Positions 50,320-60,668 of a stretch of 64,000 bases of DNA are shown piece after piece. The notes below the pieces were generated by a model that made no database searches, was not told where the DNA came from, and was given only the letters and a program-made list of their open reading frames with translations. Position 1 is the first letter of the stretch; every line of letters starts with the position of its first letter. The stretch is from Heterodera schachtii (lineage: Eukaryota; Nematoda; Chromadorea; Rhabditida; Heteroderidae). A program made the position numbers and the translations under genes. The stretch is from positions 1,860,026 through 1,924,025 of the forward strand of contig SIJG01000021.1 in the NCBI GenBank assembly GCA_023374025.1. The letters are read 5' to 3'.

Positions 50320-51120
50320 AAAACCCGCCTATTTGGCGCATACCATAACCCTCCTATTCGGCGAGTTCCTAAACCCGCCTATTCGGCGAGTACCATAACC
50401 CGCCTATTCGGCGAGTACCCTAACCCACCAATTCGGCGAGTACCATAACCCGCCTATTCGGCGAGTACCATAACCCGCCTATTCGGCGAGTACCCTAACC
50501 CACCAATTTGGTGAGTCCCTAAACCCGCCTATTCGGCGAGTACCATAACCCGCCTATTCGGCGAGTCCCTAAACCCGCCTAGTCGGCGAGTACCCTAACC
50601 CGCCTATTCGGCGAGTACCCTAACCCGCCTATTCGGCGAGTACCATAACCCGCCTATTCGGCGAGTCCCTAAACCCGCCTATTCGGCGAGTACCATAACC
50701 CGCCTATTCGGCGAGTACCCTAACCCGCCTATTCGGCGAGTACCATAACCCGCCTATTCGGCGAGTCCCATAACCCGCCTATTCGGCGAGTACCATAACC
50801 CGCCTATTCGGCGAGTACCATAACCCGCCTATTCGGCGAGTACCATAACCCGCCTATTCGGCGAGTCCCATAACCCGCCTATTCGGCGAGTACCATAACC
50901 CGCCTATTCGGCGAGTACCATAACCCGCCTATTCGGCGAGTACCTAACCCGCCTATTCGGCGAGTCCCTAAACCCGCCTATTCGGCGAGTACCATACCCC
51001 GCCTATTCGGCGAGTCCCTAAACCCGCCTATTCGGCGAGTCCCTAAACCCGCCTATTCGGCGAGTACCATAACCCGCCTATTCGGCGAGTCCCTAAACCC
51101 GCCTATTCGTCGAGTACTCA
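50320..51120 (+). repeat. 25-bp minisatellite, about 32 copies
   Basis: Tandem units of about 25 bases, AACCCGCCTATTCGGCGAGT followed by ACCAT or CCCTA. Each unit contains the small palindrome CGCC-TATTC-GGCG. Copies are nearly identical apart from alternation of ACCATA and CCCTAA spacers, implying recent expansion or homogenisation. One more unit lies beyond a MITE at 51259-51285. The array sits between the ubiquitin-like gene and the partial gene 49742..50277. Confidence 0.95.
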
Positions 51121-51123
51121 AAC

Positions 51124-51258
51124 CAGGGATGGCACGGAATTCCGACTTCCGAGTTCCAACTTTCGACATTTTTGGGCTCAATTCCAACTTAAGAAAATTT
51201 TTGGGGCTTCGGAATTCCGACTTCCAAAATTTTTTGGTGCCTCGGAATTCCATCACTG
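51124..51258. mobile_element. hAT-like MITE inserted in the minisatellite
   Basis: Inverted termini CAGGGATGGCACGGAATTCC and GGAATTCCATCACTG bound a 135-bp element with internal GGAATTCCGACTTCC words. The flanks ACTCAAAC and CTCTAAAC are a diverged candidate 8-bp duplication (5 of 8 identical). Minisatellite units continue on the far side (51259 on), so the element went in after the array formed. Confidence 0.7.
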
Positions 51259-51270
51259 CTCTAAACCCGC

Positions 51271-51745
51271 CTATTCGGCCAGTACCAAAAAATGAGGTCT
51301 AACCGTGTTGGCGAAATTGACAACGGTTTTCCGAGTTCGAACCCCTCCACGCAGTGGAATTGTGAGATGAACAGTAGAGCCATTTGCAATTTTACAATCC
51401 ATCAATGTTTGACAGCCGACATTTAGCGGCTTTCCTGAATCAATGTTTTTATAACACATATTTAATTTTATTTAAATATAGAAAATTTATTTTATTTGGC
51501 AGACCCTCGAAGATGAGACGCTGTTGGTCCGGTGGAAGTCTTTCCTTTTTCTGGATTTTGGTCTTTAGATTCTCAACAGTATCACTTTCCGCAATTTTGA
51601 TGATGATTGTGTTGCCCGTCAGAGTTCTGACAAAAATTTGCATGCAAACTTTTTGAAAAAAAAAAAGTTTTCGCTGAACAGTACGCAGAATAAAGCGCAG
51701 AAGAATTATGTAAAAAAGAATAGCAAGAATATAGATTTCAATCAT
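51271..51745 (-). CDS. Ubiquitin-like protein with hydrophobic leader and 23-residue C-terminal extension
   Basis: Exon 1 is 51745-51505, intron 51504-51435 (70 bp, GT...TTCAG), exon 2 51434-51271. The phase fits and gives 134 residues. Residues 1-34 are a hydrophobic leader ([12 protein letters not shown] core), plausibly a signal peptide or anchor. Residues 35-111 form a ubiquitin fold. By hand I count about 47 of 76 ubiquitin positions identical, with one extra residue in the second half, very diverged for so conserved a protein. The first exon keeps MQIFV, TLTG and PPDQQRLIF. Lys27, 29, 33 and 48 are kept; Lys6, 11 and 63 are Arg, Asn and Ala. LRGG is intact and followed by a 23-residue basic/hydrophobic tail, [18 protein letters not shown] plus VLAE. 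An acceptor-like TTTAAACAG precedes the ATG by 8 bases. The layout matches nematode secreted ubiquitin-extension effectors; function here is inferred. Confidence 0.8.
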
Positions 51746-52045
51746 TCTTTTTTCTGTTTAAATATTAACGTTAATATTAAAATAATTGCTCAATAACACT
51801 CAAAAGAAATTTTATGTCCTAATTTTAATCAGAAAAATACATTTTTTAAATTTTTATAAATCATTATATTTTCTTAAAAATGAACTTAAATTAAAAAATT
51901 TAATGGTCAGTGATTAAATTTTAAAAAATTAAATTTCAACACAGAGAAAATAAAATTAATTGGGCATTGGGTTAAATATTAAAAATGAAAATTTAAAGCC
52001 GAGAAAATAATTCGTCCTTCGTTCAAATTGATTGTGAATATCGTC
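51746..52045. other. AT-rich stretch upstream of the ubiquitin-like gene
   Basis: Contains the candidate 3' splice acceptor (51754) and presumably the promoter of the - strand gene. No distinct TATA or other element can be singled out in this AT-rich DNA. Confidence 0.3.
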
Positions 52046-52072
52046 TGTTTGTGTGTGTGTGTGTGTGTGTGT
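52046..52072 (+). repeat. TG dinucleotide microsatellite
   Basis: About 12 consecutive GT units directly left of the G-rich block. Confidence 0.9.
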
Positions 52073-52149
52073 TGCGGAGCTGAAAAATTTTTTAGGGAAC
52101 GAGCGCTGAAAAAAAATTGTTGATGGAAGAGCGCAGTTGCGCAGCAGAT

Positions 52150-52490
52150 TGATTTTTGTGATAAGAGCGACTGGAGGAAAGAAGGGGGGGGGGAGCAGCG
52201 GCTGGTCGTGCAACCGAAGGGAGAAGAGAGAGTAGGGAAGGAAGCGGAGCTGGGTGAGAGAAGAAAAAAAGGGGGGGGGGGTAAATTTGGGGCGAAACAT
52301 TGGGCGGAATTTGGGGGTAGAATTTTAATAGCAGAAAGAAAGGGTGGGGAAAGGTGGAGGTGGGGGACGGGGGGGGGGCCAAATTTGGGGGAGAATTTGG
52401 GGATGGAACTTAGGGATGGAATTTGGGGCGGAATAATGGAAAAGAGAAAGAAAGGATGGGGAAGGGTGGAGGGGGGGGGGATTTTACACC
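52150..52490 (+). repeat. Purine-strand, G-run-rich block
   Basis: The + strand carries several runs of 7-10 G (for example 52183 on, 52269 on, 52370 on and 52473 on) and repeated AATTTGGGG(G)NGGAA words. Pro/Ser-rich frames on - and Gly/Arg-rich frames on + are translations of this biased composition, not genes. The block could form G-quadruplex or triplex structures. Confidence 0.6.
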
Positions 52491-54850
52491 GGATTAAGGT
52501 GCCATACACTACTTGCAATGAAATTTATCTTTTTTGTATTTTTTCATTTAATTTTAATGATTTTTGCTTATATAATTGTTTTTCATTTTTGTTATTTTCT
52601 CGCTAACGTGACTATTTAACTATCCGACGTGGTTTTTTGAAATTTTAACATTAATTGTCTGTAAATTTAGTGGATGTTTTTGGCTGTGATTTTATTTAAT
52701 TTAATTTATAAAGTTTTCAAGTAAGTTTTTGTATTATATTTATTATTCCGTTTATTTATTCTTTTTCGCTTTTTTCCATAATTCAATAAGCGAAGCGTCA
52801 TTCTCTTTTCTATGCAATTTACAAAAAAAAAGAAACGCTGTAAAAATTTTAATTCATTTTTTTTTTCTGTACTTGCCTTGTTATTCTGCAGAATACACCT
52901 AATTCCAATAAAATTTGATGAACTTGTTATCGTTCAACTTATCTATAACCAATCAGATATAATAAATAAAATTTACAATATATTGTTGCAGTATTTTTAT
53001 TTATTTATTTTTTGAATTAATTTTAGATTTATCGTATTATATCCAGTGTCAGTTTTGATCAGGTAAATATAAAAATATTTTTTTTGAACTCAACGATATA
53101 CTATTGTTATGAATCATGAGTTTTTGCAGTTTTTTATATAAATGCTATTAATTTTTAAAAATTATTTTGTAATTTTCATAATTGAAAGAAAATATCTTTT
53201 GTTCATCATATTCATTCAAATATTTAGGTTCATTTCTATTAGTCTGGTTCGTCTTGTTCATTAATTAACACCCGTTTCTGTTTACTTTTATGTAATATTT
53301 GCGGTTATAAATTTTATTTCATGACGAATTAAGAATTTTTATTTTTCTTTCGTTATTAAATAAATATTAATTTTTTCTGTTATTTTATCTCATTTTGAAT
53401 AAAGTAATTTACTTAGCCATATAATTAATGGCTTTATAATAGTGGAAATTTTTTGCCTGTGATTTTGCTTTAATTCAGAAAAAGCAACTTATAATTAATT
53501 TAAGAATAATGGAGTTACGCACATATTTTAATAATCTTGTCACAAATGAGATTGTCTAAAAAATATAATTTAAAAAATTAAAAACAATAAGGAATTATTG
53601 AATTAACAAACTTTAATTTATTTTTGACAGAAGAACGATGGCAACCAAAATCGAGTTTTTTAATTAGAATGAGCAGAAATTAAGCGAAACAGATTACAAA
53701 AATGATAAAATATACAGATATCAAAATATAACCAAAACAATTTATGAATTTTACTCTTATCATAGAAATAACAGTTAATATGAAAGAATTTGGCTTTTTA
53801 CTTTTTCAATTTTTTATGAACTTATAATTATTTTAATTTAGAGAAATAGTAAAATAAGTTTATTTTTTGATTCCTTCTTTTTATTTATTTCAATTTTTTA
53901 ATGTTAATGCTTTTTTCATTTTATTTTCATTCTCTTGTAGTTGTTTTTTTATATAGACCATGAATTAATTAATTTTTTGGCAATTATTCTAAGACAATAA
54001 TGCCGTATAAATTGGAAATTTTAATATAAAAAGACTATATTTTGCTGGATGAAAGATTTTTATAAAATAATAATATATATAACAAATAAATTTATTTAAA
54101 TTAAATACATTGTAACAAAAAATGATAGAGCATTTAGTCTGAATGGATGAATAAATTTTATAAGATTACTAAAATATTTAATGAAAAATAGCACAAAGTC
54201 TATCAAATAATTAAGTAAATTACTTAATTTATGCACAAATATAGAAAAATAACAAAACAAAACGCATCGGAAAAATTTGCGTTTTATAAATTTTAACCCC
54301 GGGTTTTTTTTGTTTTGAAATTAAAAACAGACCTTACCAAACAAATAATTTATTTATGCAAATTCTAATGTGGAAAAGCAATGAAAAATTTTAATCAAAA
54401 TATTTAACTAAAATTTATTTGCTTTAAATTAGCTTAAAATTTTTTTGATGCTAATAGCAAAGATTTGTGGTCATGAGGCAGCACACGCAGTAATTATAAC
54501 TTTTACCTAATTTCCTTGGCCAGCAGGCCCCTAAAATAAAATAATTAAAAAACATAAGAGACAAGTCAATATTAAATAAATTGTTAGGTATTTAAAGATA
54601 AATAGCAAAATATTATGTTAATTATATTTTTAAATTTTTTCGCCATAGTTTTTACGCGCATTAATAGCTTAAATAAATATGAATTATTACAAAATTAAAA
54701 AAATTGAATATGAATGACAAAAAATGGTCTCTTGAATCGCGAATGGCACAACATTGCCGAAGGGCGAGATATTTATACATTGTTAAAATGCATTTCGCTC
54801 CGTATAAATTCGCATCTTTTTTTTGCCCCTTTTATCACTTAAACAATATT
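52491..54850. other. Gene-free stretch, T-rich then A-rich
   Basis: 52520..53500 is T-rich on +; from about 53560 it is A-rich again. Open frames are short and compositionally driven. No element boundaries or RNA genes recognised. Confidence 0.4.
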
Positions 54851-56501
54851 TCATCTATCTCCTCTTATTAGATCAAAATAATGGAAAGCCGCCCTCCTAA
54901 ACGCCAATTCCCGTTCACTATTAATGATATTCTCGCCACACCGCCGACCAAAAAACTGTAACAAGGCTTCCTCATCAATCAGCTGCTCAGCCTTGTGCAA
55001 CAGGATGGTGAAGGGGCTGACAAAGGAAGGTCCCCAGGTGTCCGTGGAGTTTTCGAATGAATTTCGCAAATATCTTTATCTTTTGGCACATCGAACGCAT
55101 ATTTGTTGGGGTGACAAAAATTTGTAATGGATCATCACCGTTGTAGCCAGCTTTTTTCCAAACAAAAACTAGCCAATGATTAAAACATGGAGCTTGAAAT
55201 TGATTGTGAATTAGTGACTGTGATTTGACAACATTATCCCTGTCGTGTAAATTAACTTTTATGTTTTAGACCATAACAAATTCCGTAATTTTCCTTCTAA
55301 ATTGTTTCCAAATTCTGAAGATGTTTTGTGGTTTTTTATTTCTTTCATTTCATACCTAAAAACGTAAACATCCAAAGGCTGGCAAATCCCGGTTCCATGT
55401 TTTTGAATTTGTTTAATTTTCAATTCAATTCCGTCCGGTGGATTAAAATTATTCCAACCCGTCCAACTGTCAACAACCAATATACTTTTATGTTATGGGC
55501 GAAGAGCGGAGTACAACACTTAGTCCACCCATTCAATCATCAATTGTTTAGTCATAATATGACTTGTGTTTGCCGCAGAATAGACATTTTTGGCATTCAT
55601 CATCGATTTTAATTGAATTATTTATTTTAACAAAACCTGGAAAATCCCTTTTTGAGGAAATCTCCCTTGCCGTTCGGCAATTACAATAAAAAGAGGAGAA
55701 AGCAGCTGACCACTAGCAATCACCATTGGCATAATTGTGTAACTGTGTGTTGTACTTGCAACAGACTGTACAACACACTCCACAAGTCATCCTCAATTTT
55801 TTCCGAATTCATAAAATGTTTTTTTGAAATGAATTTGGTGAACTGAAATAAAGGGTTAATTTTTTGTGATTCCGGTCGCTATTTAACCTTTCGTGAAACA
55901 AATAGGTGCCTCTTTTTGAATGCATTTGCCCATTTTCTTGATGTTTTAAAGTCAAGAATTTTATTTTGCCCAAGACTTTGATTAACTCCAATTGCCCATT
56001 TTCAGAGAATGTGATCGGAGAGACTCAAATTTTTCCAACTTTTCCACAAATTTTTCTTTCAATTGATCGTCAATTTGTTTCTGTACTTCATTTTTACTTT
56101 TCAAGTTTCAAATCTTAAAATCAATTTAAATTTAAATATTTTTCTTATTACCTTTAGAGCATTTTCAGGTCCGATTCCGATTTTATAAAACAAAATCTCG
56201 CTTGCATTGAAGATAATGATCGATGTCCTGTTTCAGCCGAACGCTAAAATTTAAGGGCATTTTTCTTCTCAAAATAACTAACGAAATCGTTCCGTGGCAT
56301 TTTTTTGACAGATGGAAAAAACTTGACCCACTCGATTTTTCTGAATTCCGAGTTTTGTTTTTGTACAACTTTTAAATTAAATAGTTTAAAATATGGGGAG
56401 AGCCGTTCACCATTACCATAACAACAGTTGATCGCAGCGGACTTCCTGTGAAGCGGCACATCAAAGGGGGCGCCAGACGCCGTCTGGCATTCGTCAAACA
56501 T
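54851..56501 (-). pseudogene. Decayed pogo/Tigger-like DDE transposase
   Basis: Read leftward from 56501 on -. Segments in order: FNASEILFYKIGIGPENALK (about 56215-56156), which fits the FNADE-T-x-L-FYK motif of DDE_1 transposases with the catalytic Asp changed; a charged helix piece (about 56090-56010); SYTIMPMVIASGQLLSPLFI (about 55748); KNVYSAANTSHIMTKQLMIE; VVDSWTGWNN (second Asp, about 55478); and GICQPLDVYVFR (third Asp, about 55380). Downstream 55069-54851 is a further open piece. Frameshifts occur near 56250 and 56010. Three in-frame TAA codons lie between the SYTIMP and DSWTGW motifs. A GTAATA after PENALK may be a true donor. The element is inactive. Confidence 0.7.
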
Positions 56502-58609
56502 CTAATTCATGAGAAATGTTTGATTAAGGTGGTGCTTCCAGCTTTCTTTATCATATGAACAACTTGTAAATTTAAGACCAACAACCAAAACGGTAACGTT
56601 ATGCCAAAAATATAATAAAAATGAAGGCTATATTATATTCTTTTAAATATTTTTTTCGGTTTATTGGATTCAAGACTGTAAGCATCAAAGGAAGAAGAAA
56701 TTGAATTCCCAAGGGCCAACTAAGGAAGCAGAAAATTAGGAAAATTACAATTCGAAATTAAAATGTACAATATATTTTCAATAATAATTATATAAATCAT
56801 ATATTCATCAAATATTTTGGTGTCAGAGCGATTTGAAAATTAAATATATTAGTTATTTTTAAATTATTAATAATAAATAAATAGATTTTTCAAAATGAAA
56901 GTGGATGCGATAAAAGAGTGAAATACAAAGCTATCCAATTAAATAAAAAATAATTTCCAAGTAACTACAAAATTTAAAATAAAATTATTTTATATCAAGA
57001 AAAAAGTTCACTAATATGACAAAGAAAATGAAAATTTAATTTAAATACAAAATAAAATTCATTTAGTTTGAAAAATAAAATAGTCATAAAAACTTAATTC
57101 ATATCTTATTTGATAAAAGCCATAATTTTAAAATGAAAAATAATTATAAGTTGAGAGAAAACAAAAATAGAATGAAAACTTCTTTATTTGAACATAAAGT
57201 TAAAAGAACTTACAATTAGATGGCATTTTGGATAATTTGCTTTAATTATTTTAAAAGGAATTTACATTGTTCAATAAAATGATAAATTTTTCTTATTTAT
57301 TCTAGAAAACATGAAATTTTACTTAAAATGTTATTAAAGATACTAATAAAATATATTTAAATAGAATGAAATATAATAGTAAAATTGTAAAATAATAATA
57401 TAAAGAACTAAAATAATATTTTTATCATAAAAATAATAACCACGAATATTCAATCAAATGAAGATATTTAAAATAAAATTTAAAAAATATTTTATATTTA
57501 GCAAGATAAAAAACATAAAGCCAGATTTATTTAGCCTTAATAGTTTAATTAGTTGTATATTAAAAATTAGATTTATTTGGCTTTTTCTTAATTTAATAAA
57601 AATATTTATTAAAAATATGCGTTTTGCAATAAATTCAGATATTAGTTTAAAAGAATAAAAACTACTGTGCAAACTTTGAAAGTACATGTGAACTTCAAAA
57701 GAAAATGGAAACTGATATTACTAGAGCGAAAAAATGACTCTTGAAATTAACTAAGAAAATGAAAAATTAGTAAATTTTATAATATTTAAACATTTTATTC
57801 ATTATGTGAATATGCTTATGAAATTTGAAAAAAATTCATTGAAACATTAAATGAACTTAAATATATAAACTAATGAAATAAAGAAAAAAATAAAAAAGTT
57901 CTTAAAGAAAGATGATTTAATATCATAAGGTAAAAATTTAAATTTTATATTTACATTGGATCTTTGAAAATACTTTTAAAATTGGATGTTTTTTTATTTT
58001 ATTTAAAAACGTAAAACTCAAATTAAAAATCGGCATAAAAATGTAATATTCGATTATTATGCTTTATTTATAAATAAATTACAATAATTGAGCTAATCAT
58101 TTAATTCAGAATATAACAATATAAGCCAAAAACTATTAAAAAAGGATAACGCTGTGTTATAAAATAGTGAAAGATATATAAATAAAGAACAAAATGGATC
58201 TAATATTTGTAAAAGAAATTGATAACTGGGACAAAATATTATCCTTGTTGCTGGGCTCCATACACAAATAAAATTAAAGAACAAAAAATTTTATATATTA
58301 AATCAGTGTACATTTCGACGATTCATGACCGCTCGTTTTATTGGACACGAGAATAATAATAATACTTTTAAATATACTTTAAATATTTTTTAAATAATGA
58401 TTTTTTAATACTATAAATTAATATTTTACTTAAAAAATTGTATAAGGTAACATTATGGAACCGAAAAACCTAAACAAATATCTATGTCTATAATAAGCAG
58501 CAAAGAATGGATTGAGTTGAGTGAGTTGTAATTGTACTGAAACGGTTAAAGATGGACGAAACGATCACGAAGAAGCCGGCCAAATAAATGATTAAAAAAT
58601 TCTATTTAT
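56502..58609 (+). other. A-rich gene-free stretch with a dispersed repeat
   Basis: 56657..56761 aligns with 6208..6310 (TTGAATTCC, GGAAGCA, CAATTCGAAATTA). Other open frames (57454-57687, 58093-58284) are overlapping sense/antisense pairs or AT-driven. No gene. Confidence 0.45.
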
Positions 58610-58628
58610 CCCCCCCCCCCCCCCCCCC
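58610..58628 (+). repeat. Run of 19 C
   Basis: Homopolymer of 19 C followed by GGCACATAAATGGAGACTGG and a partial repeat ATTAATGGAGACTGGCATA. It coincides with the change from A-rich to T-rich + strand. Length may be affected by sequencing error. Confidence 0.85.
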
Positions 58629-59690
58629 GGCACATAAATGGAGACTGGGAGATTAATGGAGACTGGCATATAAAAAGAGCAAATACGGAATTTTATTTTT
58701 TCTGCCTGAAAACACAAATGTAAACGAAATCAAAATAATTATATTGGTTTGGTTTGGCCGAAATTTTTTAGTGCTCTGAGTCAATTGTTATGTCGTCATT
58801 TGGGAGACATCTATCATCCATCATTCACAATAACATTTATTCATAATTATTCTATAAATCTTATATTATGTTTTTTATAATAGTTTAAGATTTTTTAATT
58901 TTAAATAAAAAAATTATGGTTATAATTAAATTGGAATAAAAAAATTATTTACAATATTTAATGTGAATGTCTCATATTTTATTTATTACACTATTAAGCT
59001 CGAAATTCCAATACCTTTTAATATTTTTCTTTAATTTTATATGATTGTTGTGTTTTTTTTGTGTTTACTTGCATAATTTTTGTAAAAATTTATTTTACAC
59101 AATATTTCTGTATCTAAAATCTTCTAAATTTTTATAAATCATATTTTTTTGTAACATTTTGGAAAACATTGAATTGTGTTAAACTAAAAATTTTTGCAAA
59201 ATTTCCCATTATTTTAATTTTTATAAACTTTAATTAATTTTCATTACTAATGTATAAAATTATTTTATTTTTACACATTTATTCAGCTTTTTGATTATTC
59301 AGTTTTTGAATTTTATTATAAATTATCTTGTGTATTTAAATATGTAATTGAAGTGTGGCTGTCCAAGTTGTATCTGTAATGTGTTCAGGGCATGCTTCTT
59401 TAGTATTATTAAAATTAGATGTTTATTGAAGTTGATCGTTTTTACAATATTAATTTAATAAATTTTTTACTTCCATATATTATTATTATATTCCATTTAT
59501 TTTTTTATAATGTATGAAAATCTTTTAATTTTTCATCTTTTTATTTTTTGAGACAATCCAATACAGTTTTAATTAATAATCATTTCAATTCAATCACCTT
59601 GCTTTATCATCTTCAAATCCATCAGGATGTGTTCTCCAGAAGAATTGGATGCATATTAAATTGAGTTATGTTCAATCCTTGTGTTTATTT
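58629..59690. other. T-rich gene-free stretch
   Basis: No coding frame or element. Composition is the mirror image of the region before 58,610. Confidence 0.5.
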
Positions 59691-60668
59691 TAGGGTTCAG
59701 CCCCGACCCCGAGCCCCCCGACCCCCGACCCGAGATCTTTTTTGGACCTATTCCCCGACCCGGCCCCCGACATGTGCCCCCCGGCGGTCCCCGACCCCCG
59801 ACTTTTTGCCCCCCGTGCTCCCGACACTAATTCGGGGGATTGGGGAGTCCGAGCGTTTTAAAAATTTAAAAGTTTAATTAAACAATGAAGGAAGAAAAGG
59901 TTGAAATTTTTTGAAATTTTGAACATTTTTTCTTAATAAAATTAATTAAAAATTCCGAAAAATGTTTCGGCGGCGCCTATCGGCACCGCCGGCCCCCAAA
60001 ACTCCAAATTTTTTCCTAAAATTGGCTCAAAAATCACAAAATTTGACATTTTTTGACAAAATTTTCTTAACAAAGTATAAAACCAGCATTTAAAAAAAAA
60101 TTTTTGACACAGGGGCCGGCGGTGCCGATAGGCGCCGCCGGGAGAATTTCTTGAAAATTTGAGTTCATTTTGCCCACAGATTTTCACCAAAAATGACTTT
60201 TACATAAAGATGGCCATTTTAATTTTTTTTTCTCAAAAACCTGCGAAATAAAACATTAATCAGAGGACAAATCTTAGAAATAAGGAATCTACGAACCCTG
60301 CTTAATGACAATATGCCACAAAATTCAAAATTAACTATAATTAAGAAATCTGAACAATTTTAGTCTCAACCCCAAAATCAGAACATTCTTATAAATAAAA
60401 ACTTGGAAGCCCCTGGTTTAAAGGCCAACTTGGACTCACTCTTATTGGAGCTAACGAAATCAGATGATTAAAGTGAAAAAAGGGAAGATTTACGAGCATT
60501 TAAAAACAAAAATTGGGTTTTTCGTTAAAAAATTAGTTGATCACTACCCGATCGGGGTCTCCGACCCCCGACAATTGAGCTCCCCCCGACCCGACCCCCG
60601 ATATGTCGCCCCCCGAGGTCCCCGGACACCGACTTTTTGCCCCCCGAGGGCTCGGGGCTGAACCCTAG
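59691..60668. mobile_element. TAGGGTT foldback element, copy C
   Basis: Termini TAGGGTTCAGCCCCGA and TCGGGGCTGAACCCTA are inverted and start and end in TA. Subterminal arrays are CCCCCGACCCCGA words. Two GC palindrome modules lie in opposite orientation at about 59966-59998 and 60112-60143. About 0.98 kb, no coding capacity. The frames at 59668-59877, 60464-60661 and 60525-60731 are repeat translations. Confidence 0.8.

Noticed and set aside
44046..51120. CRISPR-like appearance of the 14-bp and 25-bp arrays
   Set aside because: Units are contiguous tandem repeats without unique spacers, in eukaryotic-type DNA.
51956..52606. Pro/Ser-rich - frames (up to 179 codons) and a Gly-rich + frame of 132 codons
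   Set aside because: They follow the G-run and purine bias of the block and the TG repeat; sense and antisense are open alike.
55328..55612. 94-codon + frame
   Set aside because: It is the antisense shadow of the pogo-like transposase relic, whose motifs lie on -.
1924..58271. Short ATG frames in mixed-composition cores (1924-2004, 7148-7210, 7567-7614, 12754-12801, 17134-17223, 58194-58271)
   Set aside because: They are 15-29 codons long, without homologues or consistent context, and other frames of the same cores are also open. Chance is sufficient.
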